This document shows, in pieces, positions 52,470 through 60,770 of a stretch of 64,000 bases of DNA. Each line of letters begins with the position of its first letter. Positions within the stretch are counted from its first letter, which is position 1. Position numbers and translations under genes: made by a program. Below the pieces are notes generated by a model. That model did not search any database. It was not told the origin of the DNA and was given only the letters and a program-made list of their open reading frames with translations. This stretch comes from Flavobacterium sp. N1994 (lineage in GTDB: Bacteria > Bacteroidota > Bacteroidia > Flavobacteriales > Flavobacteriaceae): contig NZ_CP109999.1 of assembly GCF_025947145.1 (NCBI RefSeq), positions 558,001-622,000 on the forward strand, written 5' to 3'.

Positions 52470-53815
52470 TATTTCTTATCTTTTTGAAGGTTAGCTTTGG
52501 GTTGGTAATAATTAGGTGGAAAACCATTAAGGGTTCGCCACAGTTCAAACCAAACGGGAACATTGTCGAGTAAAGCCATGGTTTGTGCACCAGAACCAAT
52601 ACTGATTTTAGTTGGCCAAGGCACATCGTTTTCATCAGGAGCAATTAACACTCTAAACTTTCCATTGTCACTTATGAAATTCTCGATAGCTACAATTTTC
52701 CCACCATAGGTACCATACGACATATTGGGCCAACCCGAGAAAACAATGGTAGGCCAACCATCAAACCAAACCCTTACTTTCTCCCCTTTGTGTAGTAACG
52801 GTAAGTCGGTTGGATTGACAAAAGTCTCTACAGCAATATCAAATTTAGAAGGCATAATGCTTACGATTTGGGTGCCTTCTTTAATAGTTTCCCCTATCCC
52901 CGATTGCAAAGCTCGATTGACATACCCACTTTGTGGGGCTTTGATATAATACATTCCATTACGGATTTGGTAATTCGCATATTGATTTTGGAGTTTATTC
53001 ACTTGCGCTTCGGTATCATATTGACTACTTAGTGCTGTGTACTGGTCACTTCTTGCCTTTTGTTCTTTTTCACTATACTCCGCCATAATACGGTTTACTT
53101 CTACTTTGGCGTTTAGCAATTCGTTTTCACTAGCCAATAATTTATTTTCTTGCGTGATAATTTTAGCCTCTACTTCTTGAAGTTTTAAGCGTTTCTCCTC
53201 TACATCAGTCATCGGTTTTAGGCCTTCTTTGTTCAATGATAGTGAACGATTGAACTGTGTAGTTGCAATTTTAATTTGGGTTCTAACAGCTACCAAGTCC
53301 ATACTGTCGCTTTTTATTTTAAGCGTCGATTGTCTGATTTTATTTTTGGCTTGTTGCATCTTTAATTGACGTTCGTTTTGTATAGCTGCAATTTGAGCCT
53401 CAAGCGAAGTTACTTTTCCACCATAGGATTTACCAGCCATTTCTTTGGCTTTTAGTTGGCTTTGAGTGTTTTTTACCAAATTAGGATCAAGATAATCCTC
53501 TTTGGTTTCCGAAATAAAAAGTATGGTATCTCCTTTATTTACAAAGTCGCCTTCTTTGACATACCATTTTTCAATTCTGCCAGCAATAGCAGAGTGAACC
53601 GTTTGAGGTCTTTGCCCAGGTTTTAAGGTGGTGACAGCACCACTTCCAGAGATGTTTTGTGTCCAAGGTAAAAACAAAATAACGACAGCCAGAATAGAAA
53701 CGGCTACTATTATTTTGTTCAGAATACGATAATGGGGGCGTTCACTTAAACTTTTAAAGGTGCTGTATCGTTCTATGTTTTCAGCTATATTAGTTTTATT
53801 TGAAATGTTAAGCAT
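52469..53815 (-). CDS. HlyD-family periplasmic adaptor
   Basis: A 448-aa membrane-fusion protein. A single N-terminal helix (IIVAVSILAVVILFLPW) is followed by a lipoyl half-motif (IAGRIEKWYVKEGDFVNKGD), a long coiled-coil hairpin (about residues 95-270), a second lipoyl half (MYYIKAPQSGYVNRAL) and the beta-barrel (VRVWFDGWP). It links the ABC protein to TolC. I start at ATG 53815, just after the ABC stop; ATG 53836 (7 residues longer) and GTG 53854 are alternatives. Confidence 0.88.
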   Translation of the reverse strand: MLNISNKTNIAENIERYSTFKSLSERPHYRILNKIIVAVSILAVVILFLPWTQNISGSGAVTTLKPGQRPQTVHSAIAGRIEKWYVKEGDFVNKGDTILFISETKEDYLDPNLVKNTQSQLKAKEMAGKSYGGKVTSLEAQIAAIQNERQLKMQQAKNKIRQSTLKIKSDSMDLVAVRTQIKIATTQFNRSLSLNKEGLKPMTDVEEKRLKLQEVEAKIITQENKLLASENELLNAKVEVNRIMAEYSEKEQKARSDQYTALSSQYDTEAQVNKLQNQYANYQIRNGMYYIKAPQSGYVNRALQSGIGETIKEGTQIVSIMPSKFDIAVETFVNPTDLPLLHKGEKVRVWFDGWPTIVFSGWPNMSYGTYGGKIVAIENFISDNGKFRVLIAPDENDVPWPTKISIGSGAQTMALLDNVPVWFELWRTLNGFPPNYYQPKANLQKDKK

Positions 53816-53819
53816 ACTT

Positions 53820-55484
53820 TTAGTGTTTAATGTCATTAATGATACTTCCCTCACTCATGGTAATGCTTCGATTGCATTTTTGTTTCCAATAGTCATTTTT
53901 AGAGGATACTATTAAAGTCCAATTATTTTCTTTTGATGTAATGAAATCAATTACTTCGTTAGCAGTAGCATTGTCCATTTTATCTAAAGCATCTTCATAA
54001 AAAAGGATTTTAGGTTTATTGATGATACTTCGAGCTAGTAGAATTTTTTGGGCATTCGAAGAAGAGAGTTGTTTGCCTTCTGGGAAGATTTTAGTATCTA
54101 ATCCTTTGGGTAAAGATTTGATAAAATCGCCTAGTTTAAGACTATCAATCGCCCATTTTAAATCTTCTTGTGTTATCAATGGGTTGTTAAAAGTGATGTT
54201 CTCCAGGATGGTTCCTTCAAAAGGAGTTTCACCAGTTATAATAGTGCTGATTTGGGAACGAAACTGTTCTAAATCTATTTTTCTATACGTATCATCATTG
54301 ATATACAACGAACCTGAGGTAGGCTGAAGTAAGCCAGATAAAATCCGAATCAAAGTCGTTTTACCCGAGCCATTGATTCCTTCTAAATATATTTTATCCG
54401 ATTGATTGATCGTTAGGTCTATTTTTTCCAGTACATAATCCGTGGCATCTGGAAATTTATAGCTTAGGTTTTCTGCTGCTAACTGAATGTTGGTGTAACA
54501 ATAATCGGCTGTTTTTACCGGTGTTTCTTCTATTTCTAAATCGGTAATTTGTCCTATTTTTTCCACTGCGGTCAATACATCATAAAGTGTTTCTAACCCA
54601 ATAACTATTTTCTCAACAGAATTAATGACTAATAAAATAATGATTTCGGCAGCCACAAACTGACCAATATTCATCTTTTGATTCAGTACCAAATACCCTC
54701 CTATTAATAATAATCCGGCGGTAATGATGATTTTAAAAACAATCAGTTGTGTAAACTGTCTTTTGATAATAGTAAAGTGTTTTTCTCTATAAGACAAGTA
54801 TTCTGAAACCAAACGATCATTTTTACTTAGGGCAAAATCAAAGTTGGAAGTTCTTTTGAAGCTAAAATTATTTCGTGCCATTTCTTGCAACCAGCTCACT
54901 ACTTTGTATTTGTATTTAGATTCCTTCATACTGGTAGAAAGCCCCGAATTATAGGAAAACTTAAAGATTACATACAACAGCAACAACAATAAGAAACCAA
55001 AGAAAATAAAGAAAGGATGGTATAGCGAAAGCAGGAGGATACCAAAAGTAATTTGTAGTAACGCTGTCGAAAAGTCGATAAGCAATTTCGTAGCCCCTTT
55101 TTGAATGGTTATGGTATCAAAAAAACGATTTGCCAACTCTGGTGGGTATTGATTATAGAGTTCTTCTGTTTTTATTTTAGGCAATCGAAAGCCAAACTCA
55201 AAAGAAGAACGTATGAATATTTTTTGTTGCAAATTTTCGGTGATACGCAGTTGCATTAAGGACAAAATACCCACTAATGCTACACCAGCAATAACTATAA
55301 AGACCAGTACAATCCATGAGACACTTACTCTGCCCGATTGAATTAGATTGATAATGGCTTGAATACCCAAGGGAAGGGATAAACTGATTAGTCCAGCAAA
55401 GATGGCGTAAAAGAAGATTTGGGAGATGTCTTTTCTATCCAGTTTAAGGAGGCTTATTAATCGTTGAGAGGCTGTTTGTGTCAT
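53820..55484 (-). CDS. ABC transporter, fused permease-ATPase with degenerate motifs
   Basis: A 554-aa half-transporter of the type I secretion/toxin-export kind: six helices in the first 300 residues, then an ATPase domain. Walker A (GINGSGKT, 369-376) is intact. The signature is LSSSN instead of LSGGQ (473-477). The Walker B end reads YEDALD, so the catalytic DE pair is replaced by ED (497-498). The H-loop His is missing (VSSKND). This suggests slow or altered ATP hydrolysis; I recall similar motifs in flavobacterial relatives. There is no peptidase domain. Confidence 0.9.
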   Translation of the reverse strand: MTQTASQRLISLLKLDRKDISQIFFYAIFAGLISLSLPLGIQAIINLIQSGRVSVSWIVLVFIVIAGVALVGILSLMQLRITENLQQKIFIRSSFEFGFRLPKIKTEELYNQYPPELANRFFDTITIQKGATKLLIDFSTALLQITFGILLLSLYHPFFIFFGFLLLLLLYVIFKFSYNSGLSTSMKESKYKYKVVSWLQEMARNNFSFKRTSNFDFALSKNDRLVSEYLSYREKHFTIIKRQFTQLIVFKIIITAGLLLIGGYLVLNQKMNIGQFVAAEIIILLVINSVEKIVIGLETLYDVLTAVEKIGQITDLEIEETPVKTADYCYTNIQLAAENLSYKFPDATDYVLEKIDLTINQSDKIYLEGINGSGKTTLIRILSGLLQPTSGSLYINDDTYRKIDLEQFRSQISTIITGETPFEGTILENITFNNPLITQEDLKWAIDSLKLGDFIKSLPKGLDTKIFPEGKQLSSSNAQKILLARSIINKPKILFYEDALDKMDNATANEVIDFITSKENNWTLIVSSKNDYWKQKCNRSITMSEGSIINDIKH

Positions 55485-55486
55485 AG

Positions 55487-56161
55487 TTATTTGCGTATTA
55501 CTTTTTGAACTAAATCAAGATAAAAATCGGTTGGCGACAGATTCCCTTCATAGTTAGTGATGCTTTTCAAGTGATCCTTTAAAAAATGTTGGTGTAAAGA
55601 ACCTTCCACTATAGAAGATGCCAAACTCTTAGCATACCAATACTCAGGATTTACTTCCTGAATACATTCTATGATTCGGTTGATGACTCTTTTGTACACC
55701 ATAAAGAAACCCTCATTGTTTTCTTCATCCACTTCTTTAGTTAAAAGTGTTTTGGTAAATTGTACAATGATAATTCGGTTTAAAATAGCTTCATTGATGT
55801 GAAGAGTGTTGTTGTCATCTTCAATTTTTTCGGTCACTATGGTGATGGCTCTTTTCAATTTCTCAAAACTATCAGCAATATTGGAAGTTGAAAATACCAT
55901 TCGATATTCTATCCAACCCCAATACCAAGAGGTTAAATACAATAAGAGTTTATGCTTACTTTCAAAATAGCGATAAATAGAACTTTCATTGGAACCAATT
56001 CGCTCTCCTAGTTTTTTAAAAGTAAAGTCTTCAAAACCTATTTCATCAATCAGGATAATACTTTCTTGTATTATTTTTTTACCCAATGTAGAAGTCTCAG
56101 GATCTTTTACATAAATTTTTTCGTTTACCTGTATTTTTAAGTTTGATAAAATAGCATCCAT
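55487..56161 (-). CDS. TetR-family transcriptional regulator
   Basis: A 224-aa regulator. The TetR helix-turn-helix is at about residues 28-70 (IIQESIILIDEIGFEDFTFK, LGERIGSNESSIYRYFESKH), followed by an all-helical ligand domain. It is the first gene of the exporter operon, two bases before the ABC gene. A 17-bp palindrome next to its -7 box is the likely autoregulatory operator. The inducer is unknown. Confidence 0.9.
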   Translation of the reverse strand: MDAILSNLKIQVNEKIYVKDPETSTLGKKIIQESIILIDEIGFEDFTFKKLGERIGSNESSIYRYFESKHKLLLYLTSWYWGWIEYRMVFSTSNIADSFEKLKRAITIVTEKIEDDNNTLHINEAILNRIIIVQFTKTLLTKEVDEENNEGFFMVYKRVINRIIECIQEVNPEYWYAKSLASSIVEGSLHQHFLKDHLKSITNYEGNLSPTDFYLDLVQKVIRK

Positions 56162-56178
56162 AGTATTAGAGTTTCACG

Positions 56179-56186
56179 CAAAGATA
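56179..56186 (-). promoter_or_regulatory. -7 promoter element (TATCTTTG) of the tetR-exporter operon
   Basis: Exact TAnnTTTG 17 bases before the tetR ATG; its upstream end overlaps the palindrome by two bases. Confidence 0.6.
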
Positions 56187-56201
56187 ATAGTATTACTATT
56201 A
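56185..56201. promoter_or_regulatory. 17-bp perfect palindrome, candidate TetR operator
   Basis: TAATAGTA-T-TACTATTA, centred on 56193, directly abutting the -7 element. The size and position are typical for TetR autoregulation. Confidence 0.65.
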
Positions 56202-56346
56202 ATATTGAAATTTTAACTTTTATTTATAATAAAATAAAAGCTATTCAAAAGGGAATACAAACAAGAATATGTCATTAACTCACTAGAAAGAAGAAGCTGA
56301 ATTTGATTAAAATAAAACTATATTGAGAAAAAAGTCTTGCTTTTAA

Positions 56347-57000
56347 CTATTTGAAATCTTCAAATACTTTTTTCCAATTTGTGCTAACTTGCGCTTGAAT
56401 TTCGGCTAAAGTCATCCTTTTATAGTTGGCTGCGTGCGTGTAGACTTCTATCAAAGTTTCGTCAATCGTATCAGTTTCCAGAAAGAATCGGTCGTTAGGT
56501 ACGCTTTGAAATACTTCTCTTAGCTCAGGATTCCGCAACAAATATTTCCCAAATGAAAGGTAAAAACCATTATCCAACAATTGTTGAGCAACTTGTTTAT
56601 TCTTGGAAAACCCATGAATAATAATGGGGACACTAATTTTTAAGCGCTTTTTAATCGCCAACAATTCATCAAATGCAGCCACCAAATGCAAGACTAAAGG
56701 CTTTTGATGTTCTTCTGCTAAAGCAATTTGCTTTTCAAAGACTTCTATCTGCAATGGTATGGGGACCTCAATACGCCTGTCTAAACCACATTCGCCAAGG
56801 GCTAAACATTGCGGTAAAGCTAACTTCTCGGCTATGGTTTTTAAATCACTTTCTAATCGGTCTTCTTTTATATACCAAGGATGAATCCCAACAGAATAAA
56901 AAGGAATAGTAGCATCAAACTCCCAAGGATATTGGTTGACCAATTCCATGATTGTGGAATTGTCAGTGAATTTATGAGTATGCAGATTGAAAAAATCCAT
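56347..57000 (-). CDS. TatD-family metal-dependent hydrolase
   Basis: A 217-aa TIM-barrel amidohydrolase-like protein: NLHTHKF (first metal His pair), YSVGIHPWYI, ALGECGLDRRI (metal Glu), PLVLHLVAAFDEL, IIHGFSK and FLETDTIDE (metal Asp). It is shorter than E. coli TatD (260 aa). Relatives are DNases; activity here is inferred only from the family. Confidence 0.85.
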   Translation of the reverse strand: MDFFNLHTHKFTDNSTIMELVNQYPWEFDATIPFYSVGIHPWYIKEDRLESDLKTIAEKLALPQCLALGECGLDRRIEVPIPLQIEVFEKQIALAEEHQKPLVLHLVAAFDELLAIKKRLKISVPIIIHGFSKNKQVAQQLLDNGFYLSFGKYLLRNPELREVFQSVPNDRFFLETDTIDETLIEVYTHAANYKRMTLAEIQAQVSTNWKKVFEDFK

Positions 57001-57085
57001 GTGTAAAAATAGTGTAAAAGTCTTAAAAAGGGAAACTCAAAAGTAAATAAGAACTTTGTAAATTTACGACATCAATCAAAAAGCA

Positions 57086-58309
57086 ATGCTCAAAACCGCT
57101 TTTCAACGCTACATCAATAACTTCAAAGGATTTTCAAGAGAGATTTGGATACTGACCCTAATCACTTTTATTAATCGTGCTGGGACTATGGTGTTGCCTT
57201 TTCTTTCCAAGTATTTAAAGGAAGATTTGCATTTCTCCTATAGCCAAGTGGGTTGGATAATGGTATGTTTTGGTACGGGTTCTATTATAGGTTCTTGGCT
57301 AGGTGGAAAACTCTCAGACAAGATTGGCTTTTACAGGATCATGATATTTAGTCTTTTGGTTAGTGGATTGATGCTTTTTGCTATCCAATTTATTACTAGC
57401 TTTTTGGGGCTTTGTATTGGAATGTTCTCTATTATGGTTGTGGCAGATATGTATCGGCCTGCTATGTTTGTTTCCCTAGGTGCCTATGCAAAACCGGAGA
57501 ACCGAACGCGAGCACTGACCTTAGTTCGTTTGGCTATCAACTTAGGCTTTGCGGCTGGACCAGCTTTAGGAGGCTTAATCATTATGAATATTGGCTATCG
57601 TGGCTTGTTTTGGGCAGATGGTGCTACCTGTATCATTGCCATTCTAATCTTTTGGATCAAAGTAAAAGAAAAGAAAAAATCTCCTTTTATTGATAAGAAA
57701 CACCCTGATGATGTATTGACCCATTCGGTATTCAAAGACAAACCATTTTGGATATTTCTATTTACTTGTTTGGTTTCAGGGATTTTATTCTTTCAGGTCT
57801 TTACAACTATTCCGCTATATCACAAAGAGCAATTTAATTTAACCGAGTTTCAAACAGGTTTGTTGTTAACGATGAATGGTCTAATTATTTTCTTTATGGA
57901 AATGCCTATAGTAAGTTATGTTGAGAGACATAAAATAAGTAAAGTCAAAGTAGTAGCTACAGGTTGTCTTTTGATGTCTATCAGCGTGTTTTTATTGTTG
58001 TTAAATGCTTGGGTTGGTATCCTCATCATCATGATGCTCTTTATGACTTTTGGTGAAATGTTTGCTTTTCCTTTTTCTAATTCGGTGGCATTGAGTCGGG
58101 CTCCCAAGGGTCATGAAGGACGTTACATGGCGATTTATACAATGAGCTTTAGCTTAGCACACATCCTAAGTGCTAAAGTAGGTATGGAAATCATAGAATA
58201 TTTTGGGTATCAAATGAATTGGCTATTCATGGGGATACTTGGTTTATTAGGAGTATCTTTTGGTATTTGGGTTTTTCGTTTGATTCAGAATGAAAATAAA
58301 CCTATATAA
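57086..58309 (+). CDS. MFS transporter
   Basis: A 407-aa major-facilitator protein with 12 helices. The loop 2-3 motif is GSWLGGKLSDKIGFYR, the helix 5 motif is NLGFAAGPALGG, and a central hydrophilic loop (about 198-215, KVKEKKKSPFIDKKHPDD) separates the halves. It looks like the DHA1/YdeE-type drug exporters, but the substrate is unknown. It is divergent from tatD. Confidence 0.9.
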   Translation: MLKTAFQRYINNFKGFSREIWILTLITFINRAGTMVLPFLSKYLKEDLHFSYSQVGWIMVCFGTGSIIGSWLGGKLSDKIGFYRIMIFSLLVSGLMLFAIQFITSFLGLCIGMFSIMVVADMYRPAMFVSLGAYAKPENRTRALTLVRLAINLGFAAGPALGGLIIMNIGYRGLFWADGATCIIAILIFWIKVKEKKKSPFIDKKHPDDVLTHSVFKDKPFWIFLFTCLVSGILFFQVFTTIPLYHKEQFNLTEFQTGLLLTMNGLIIFFMEMPIVSYVERHKISKVKVVATGCLLMSISVFLLLLNAWVGILIIMMLFMTFGEMFAFPFSNSVALSRAPKGHEGRYMAIYTMSFSLAHILSAKVGMEIIEYFGYQMNWLFMGILGLLGVSFGIWVFRLIQNENKPI

Positions 58310-58351
58310 ATCAAGCACTTATTTCTTTTTTATCTTCTATTACTTAAAAAA

Positions 58352-58397
58352 TAGTTAAATAACTATAAAAATAGTTGTGTAACTAAAAATATAGTTG
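58352..58397. promoter_or_regulatory. Three BlaI-type operator sites spaced by 20 bp
   Basis: TAGTTA-AA-TAACTA at 58352-58365, TAGTT-GTGT-AACTA at 58372-58385 and a half site TAGTTG at 58392-58397. Their starts are exactly 20 bp apart (two helical turns). The third abuts the -7-like element at 58398. Confidence 0.7.
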
Positions 58398-58405
58398 TAC
58401 TTTCG
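58398..58405 (+). promoter_or_regulatory. -7-like element (TACTTTCG) of the blaI operon
   Basis: One mismatch to TAnnTTTG, 19 bases before the ATG at 58425. Confidence 0.5.
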
Positions 58406-58424
58406 ATTTCAAATAAAAGGAATC

Positions 58425-58784
58425 ATGCAAAAGTTAACCAACAAAGAAGAAGAAATCATGCAAATTTTATGGAAGCTAAAAAAAGCATTTGTAAAAGAAG
58501 TCATGGCGGAAATTACGGAGGAGCAACCGCACTACAACACGCTCTCGACCATTATTAGAAACTTAGAGGACAAAGGATTTGTTTCCCATAATGCCTATGG
58601 AAACACCCACCAGTACTACCCTATTGTAAAAATGGAAGACTACAGAAAGCGTTTTATGAATACCGCTATCGATACCTATTTTAATAGTTCATATAAAAAT
58701 ATGGTGTCCTTTTTTGCTGAAGAAGAAAAAATATCTGCAGAAGAGTTGAGAGAGATTTTAGCCATTATAGAAAATAAGAAATAA
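58425..58784 (+). CDS. BlaI/MecI/CopY-family repressor
   Basis: A 119-aa winged-helix repressor. LTNKEEEIMQILWKLKKAFV, KEVMAEITEEQPHYNTLSTI and RNLEDKGFVSHNAYGNTHQY form the DNA-binding domain, with a dimerisation helix at the C terminus (SAEELREILAIIENKK). Repressors of this family are inactivated when the partner M56 sensor cleaves them. The start is ATG 58425, not the TTG at 58395, which lies upstream of the -7 element. The next gene starts one base after its stop. Confidence 0.93.
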   Translation: MQKLTNKEEEIMQILWKLKKAFVKEVMAEITEEQPHYNTLSTIIRNLEDKGFVSHNAYGNTHQYYPIVKMEDYRKRFMNTAIDTYFNSSYKNMVSFFAEEEKISAEELREILAIIENKK

Positions 58785-58785
58785 A

Positions 58786-60672
58786 ATGGAAGCGCTGGTC
58801 CTGTATTTAGCAAAAGCAAGTGGTTTGTTAGCTTTATTTTATTTGGCTTATCATTTCTTGGTACGAAAAGATACTTTTTTCAATAGCAACCGTTGGTTTC
58901 TGTTAAGCGGATTAATTACTTCACTCCTATTACCCTTATTCTTTATCAAGAAAATAATATGGGTAACAAAACCTAAGATTTCGATAGAAGAATTAGTGGC
59001 CTATGCGCAACAGACTCCAGCAAAAATCAAAGAACTACTCCCTGTTGAAGCATTCGATTGGATGCAACTAATTTGGGTTAGTTATTGCCTAGTGACATTT
59101 GTTTTGGTGGCTAAAATTGTGCTTAATTTACTATCTCTTTACCGAATGCTTCACAAACAGCAAACCTTTAAAAGAGAAGGCTATACATTAGTTGACTTAG
59201 AGCGTAACATTGCTCCTTTTTCTTTCTTCAATTACATTGTATATAATTCTGATTTTTATTCTGATACCGAGTTACGAAGCATTATTCTTCACGAACAAAT
59301 ACACAGTAAAGAATACCATTCCATTGATGTTATAGTAGTGCAATTATTCACGGCTATTTTTTGGTTCAATCCATTTGTTTGGCTCTATAAAAAAGCAATC
59401 ACTCAAAATTTAGAATACATCGCCGACCAAAAAGCCATTGAGCAAATGGAAGACCGACATGCCTATCAACACGCTTTACTTAAAGTAGTTTCTAATCACA
59501 ACTGCTTATCTATTACTAATCATTTTTATCAATCATTAATCAAAAAACGAATCGTTATGTTAAACACTAGTCAATCGCACAAAAAAAATCTTGTCAAATA
59601 TGCCTTTATCATTCCGGCCTTAATCGGATTTGTACTCTTGTTTCAGATTAAAACAATCGCTCAAGAAAAAGAACAATCATATACCCCTAAATCTGTGGAA
59701 ACACATCAAGGTGCAGATATTACTTTTGACTCCAAAGAAACCGATAAAAGTTTAAAGACATTAAAAAATGTTTTTAAAGAAGAAAAGATTGTAACCGAAG
59801 TTTCTAAAATAAAAAGAAACTCCGCAGGTGAAATCACTGGAATTTGCATCAAAATGAAATGCGAAGACGGTAGAAAAAAAGAATTAAGAATTAACCAAAG
59901 TACACCGATAGACAATATCTTTATTTATACTAACAGGATGGAGAATGGAGTGTATGATTTTGGTGTAAAACATGGTACCGTTCATGAAATTAGTGCCATT
60001 AGAAATAAGGTAGACAGAAAACGACATGGAATTTACAAAGCAACTAACGACGAGGCTGTATATGCTATGAATGCTGATGATAGCCTTGATGTTACCGGTA
60101 ATTTTGATTTTGACTTTGATATGGAAGCGCCAGAAGCACCAGAATCGCCTGAGGCTCCTGAAATTTCTGAAGTTCCAGATGCTTCAGAAGGAGTTGAGAT
60201 GAATGATAAAATCTCAAAAGTAATAGTTAGAAAAAATGGTGATAAGCCTTTAGTTATTATTAATGGAAAGGTAATTACAGATGACAAAACCATACAAGAA
60301 ACTATGAAAAATTTATATATTGATGACAATTCATCTTCTTCTGATGGTGACAAAAAACAAATTTACATCAACTGGGAAGATGCTGTTAAAATCAGAAACA
60401 AAGCTATGGCAAATGCAAAGATTCAAATGAAGAGAATGAAACCAATTATAAAAAAACAAATAAGAATGGCTAATGGAGATTGGAAAAAAGTAAAAGAAGA
60501 AATGGAAAGAGCACAACTTGAAATAGAAGCCTCAAAACCTGAAATGGAAAAAGCCAAAGCTGAAATGATACAAGCTAAAGAGGAAATGATACAAGCTAAA
60601 GCGGAAATGCTAAAAGCCAAAGCGGAATTAGATAACGAAAGAGCTAAACTAAAAAAAGTCAAGTCGAAATAG
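58786..60672 (+). CDS. BlaR1-like M56-family sensor metallopeptidase
   Basis: A 628-aa membrane protein. Helices lie at about 5-25, 35-52, 84-110, 187-205 and 270-292. The zinc metallopeptidase motif HEQIH (His169, Glu170, His173) is on the cytosolic side. After the last helix comes a 330-residue periplasmic part: a domain with IKRNSAGEITGI, an Ala/Pro/Glu-rich linker (EAPEAPESPEAPEI), a second domain (VIVRKNGDKPLVIINGKVI) and a C-terminal coiled coil of EMxxAK repeats. No penicillin-binding domain is present, so the signal is not beta-lactam by the usual route. It is paired with the BlaI gene one base upstream. Confidence 0.9.
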   Translation: MEALVLYLAKASGLLALFYLAYHFLVRKDTFFNSNRWFLLSGLITSLLLPLFFIKKIIWVTKPKISIEELVAYAQQTPAKIKELLPVEAFDWMQLIWVSYCLVTFVLVAKIVLNLLSLYRMLHKQQTFKREGYTLVDLERNIAPFSFFNYIVYNSDFYSDTELRSIILHEQIHSKEYHSIDVIVVQLFTAIFWFNPFVWLYKKAITQNLEYIADQKAIEQMEDRHAYQHALLKVVSNHNCLSITNHFYQSLIKKRIVMLNTSQSHKKNLVKYAFIIPALIGFVLLFQIKTIAQEKEQSYTPKSVETHQGADITFDSKETDKSLKTLKNVFKEEKIVTEVSKIKRNSAGEITGICIKMKCEDGRKKELRINQSTPIDNIFIYTNRMENGVYDFGVKHGTVHEISAIRNKVDRKRHGIYKATNDEAVYAMNADDSLDVTGNFDFDFDMEAPEAPESPEAPEISEVPDASEGVEMNDKISKVIVRKNGDKPLVIINGKVITDDKTIQETMKNLYIDDNSSSSDGDKKQIYINWEDAVKIRNKAMANAKIQMKRMKPIIKKQIRMANGDWKKVKEEMERAQLEIEASKPEMEKAKAEMIQAKEEMIQAKAEMLKAKAELDNERAKLKKVKSK

Positions 60673-60715
60673 TTAAAAAATTGCAAAAGGACTTTTACAA
60701 AAAAAGCAATCCTTA

Positions 60716-60723
60716 TAATTTTG
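60716..60723 (+). promoter_or_regulatory. -7 promoter element (TAATTTTG)
   Basis: Exact TAnnTTTG 47 bases before the ATG at 60771; it gives the secreted ectodomain copy its own promoter. Confidence 0.5.
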
Positions 60724-60770
60724 TTTCTGATTATTAATACATCTCATAAACCATTTTAATTTTTAATATT

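Noticed and set aside
60423..60686. Plausible-looking hydrophobic minus-strand frame of 87 codons
   Set aside because: It is the antisense of the EMxxAK coiled-coil repeats of the M56 sensor gene, so its regular Ile/Ala/Leu pattern is a by-product.
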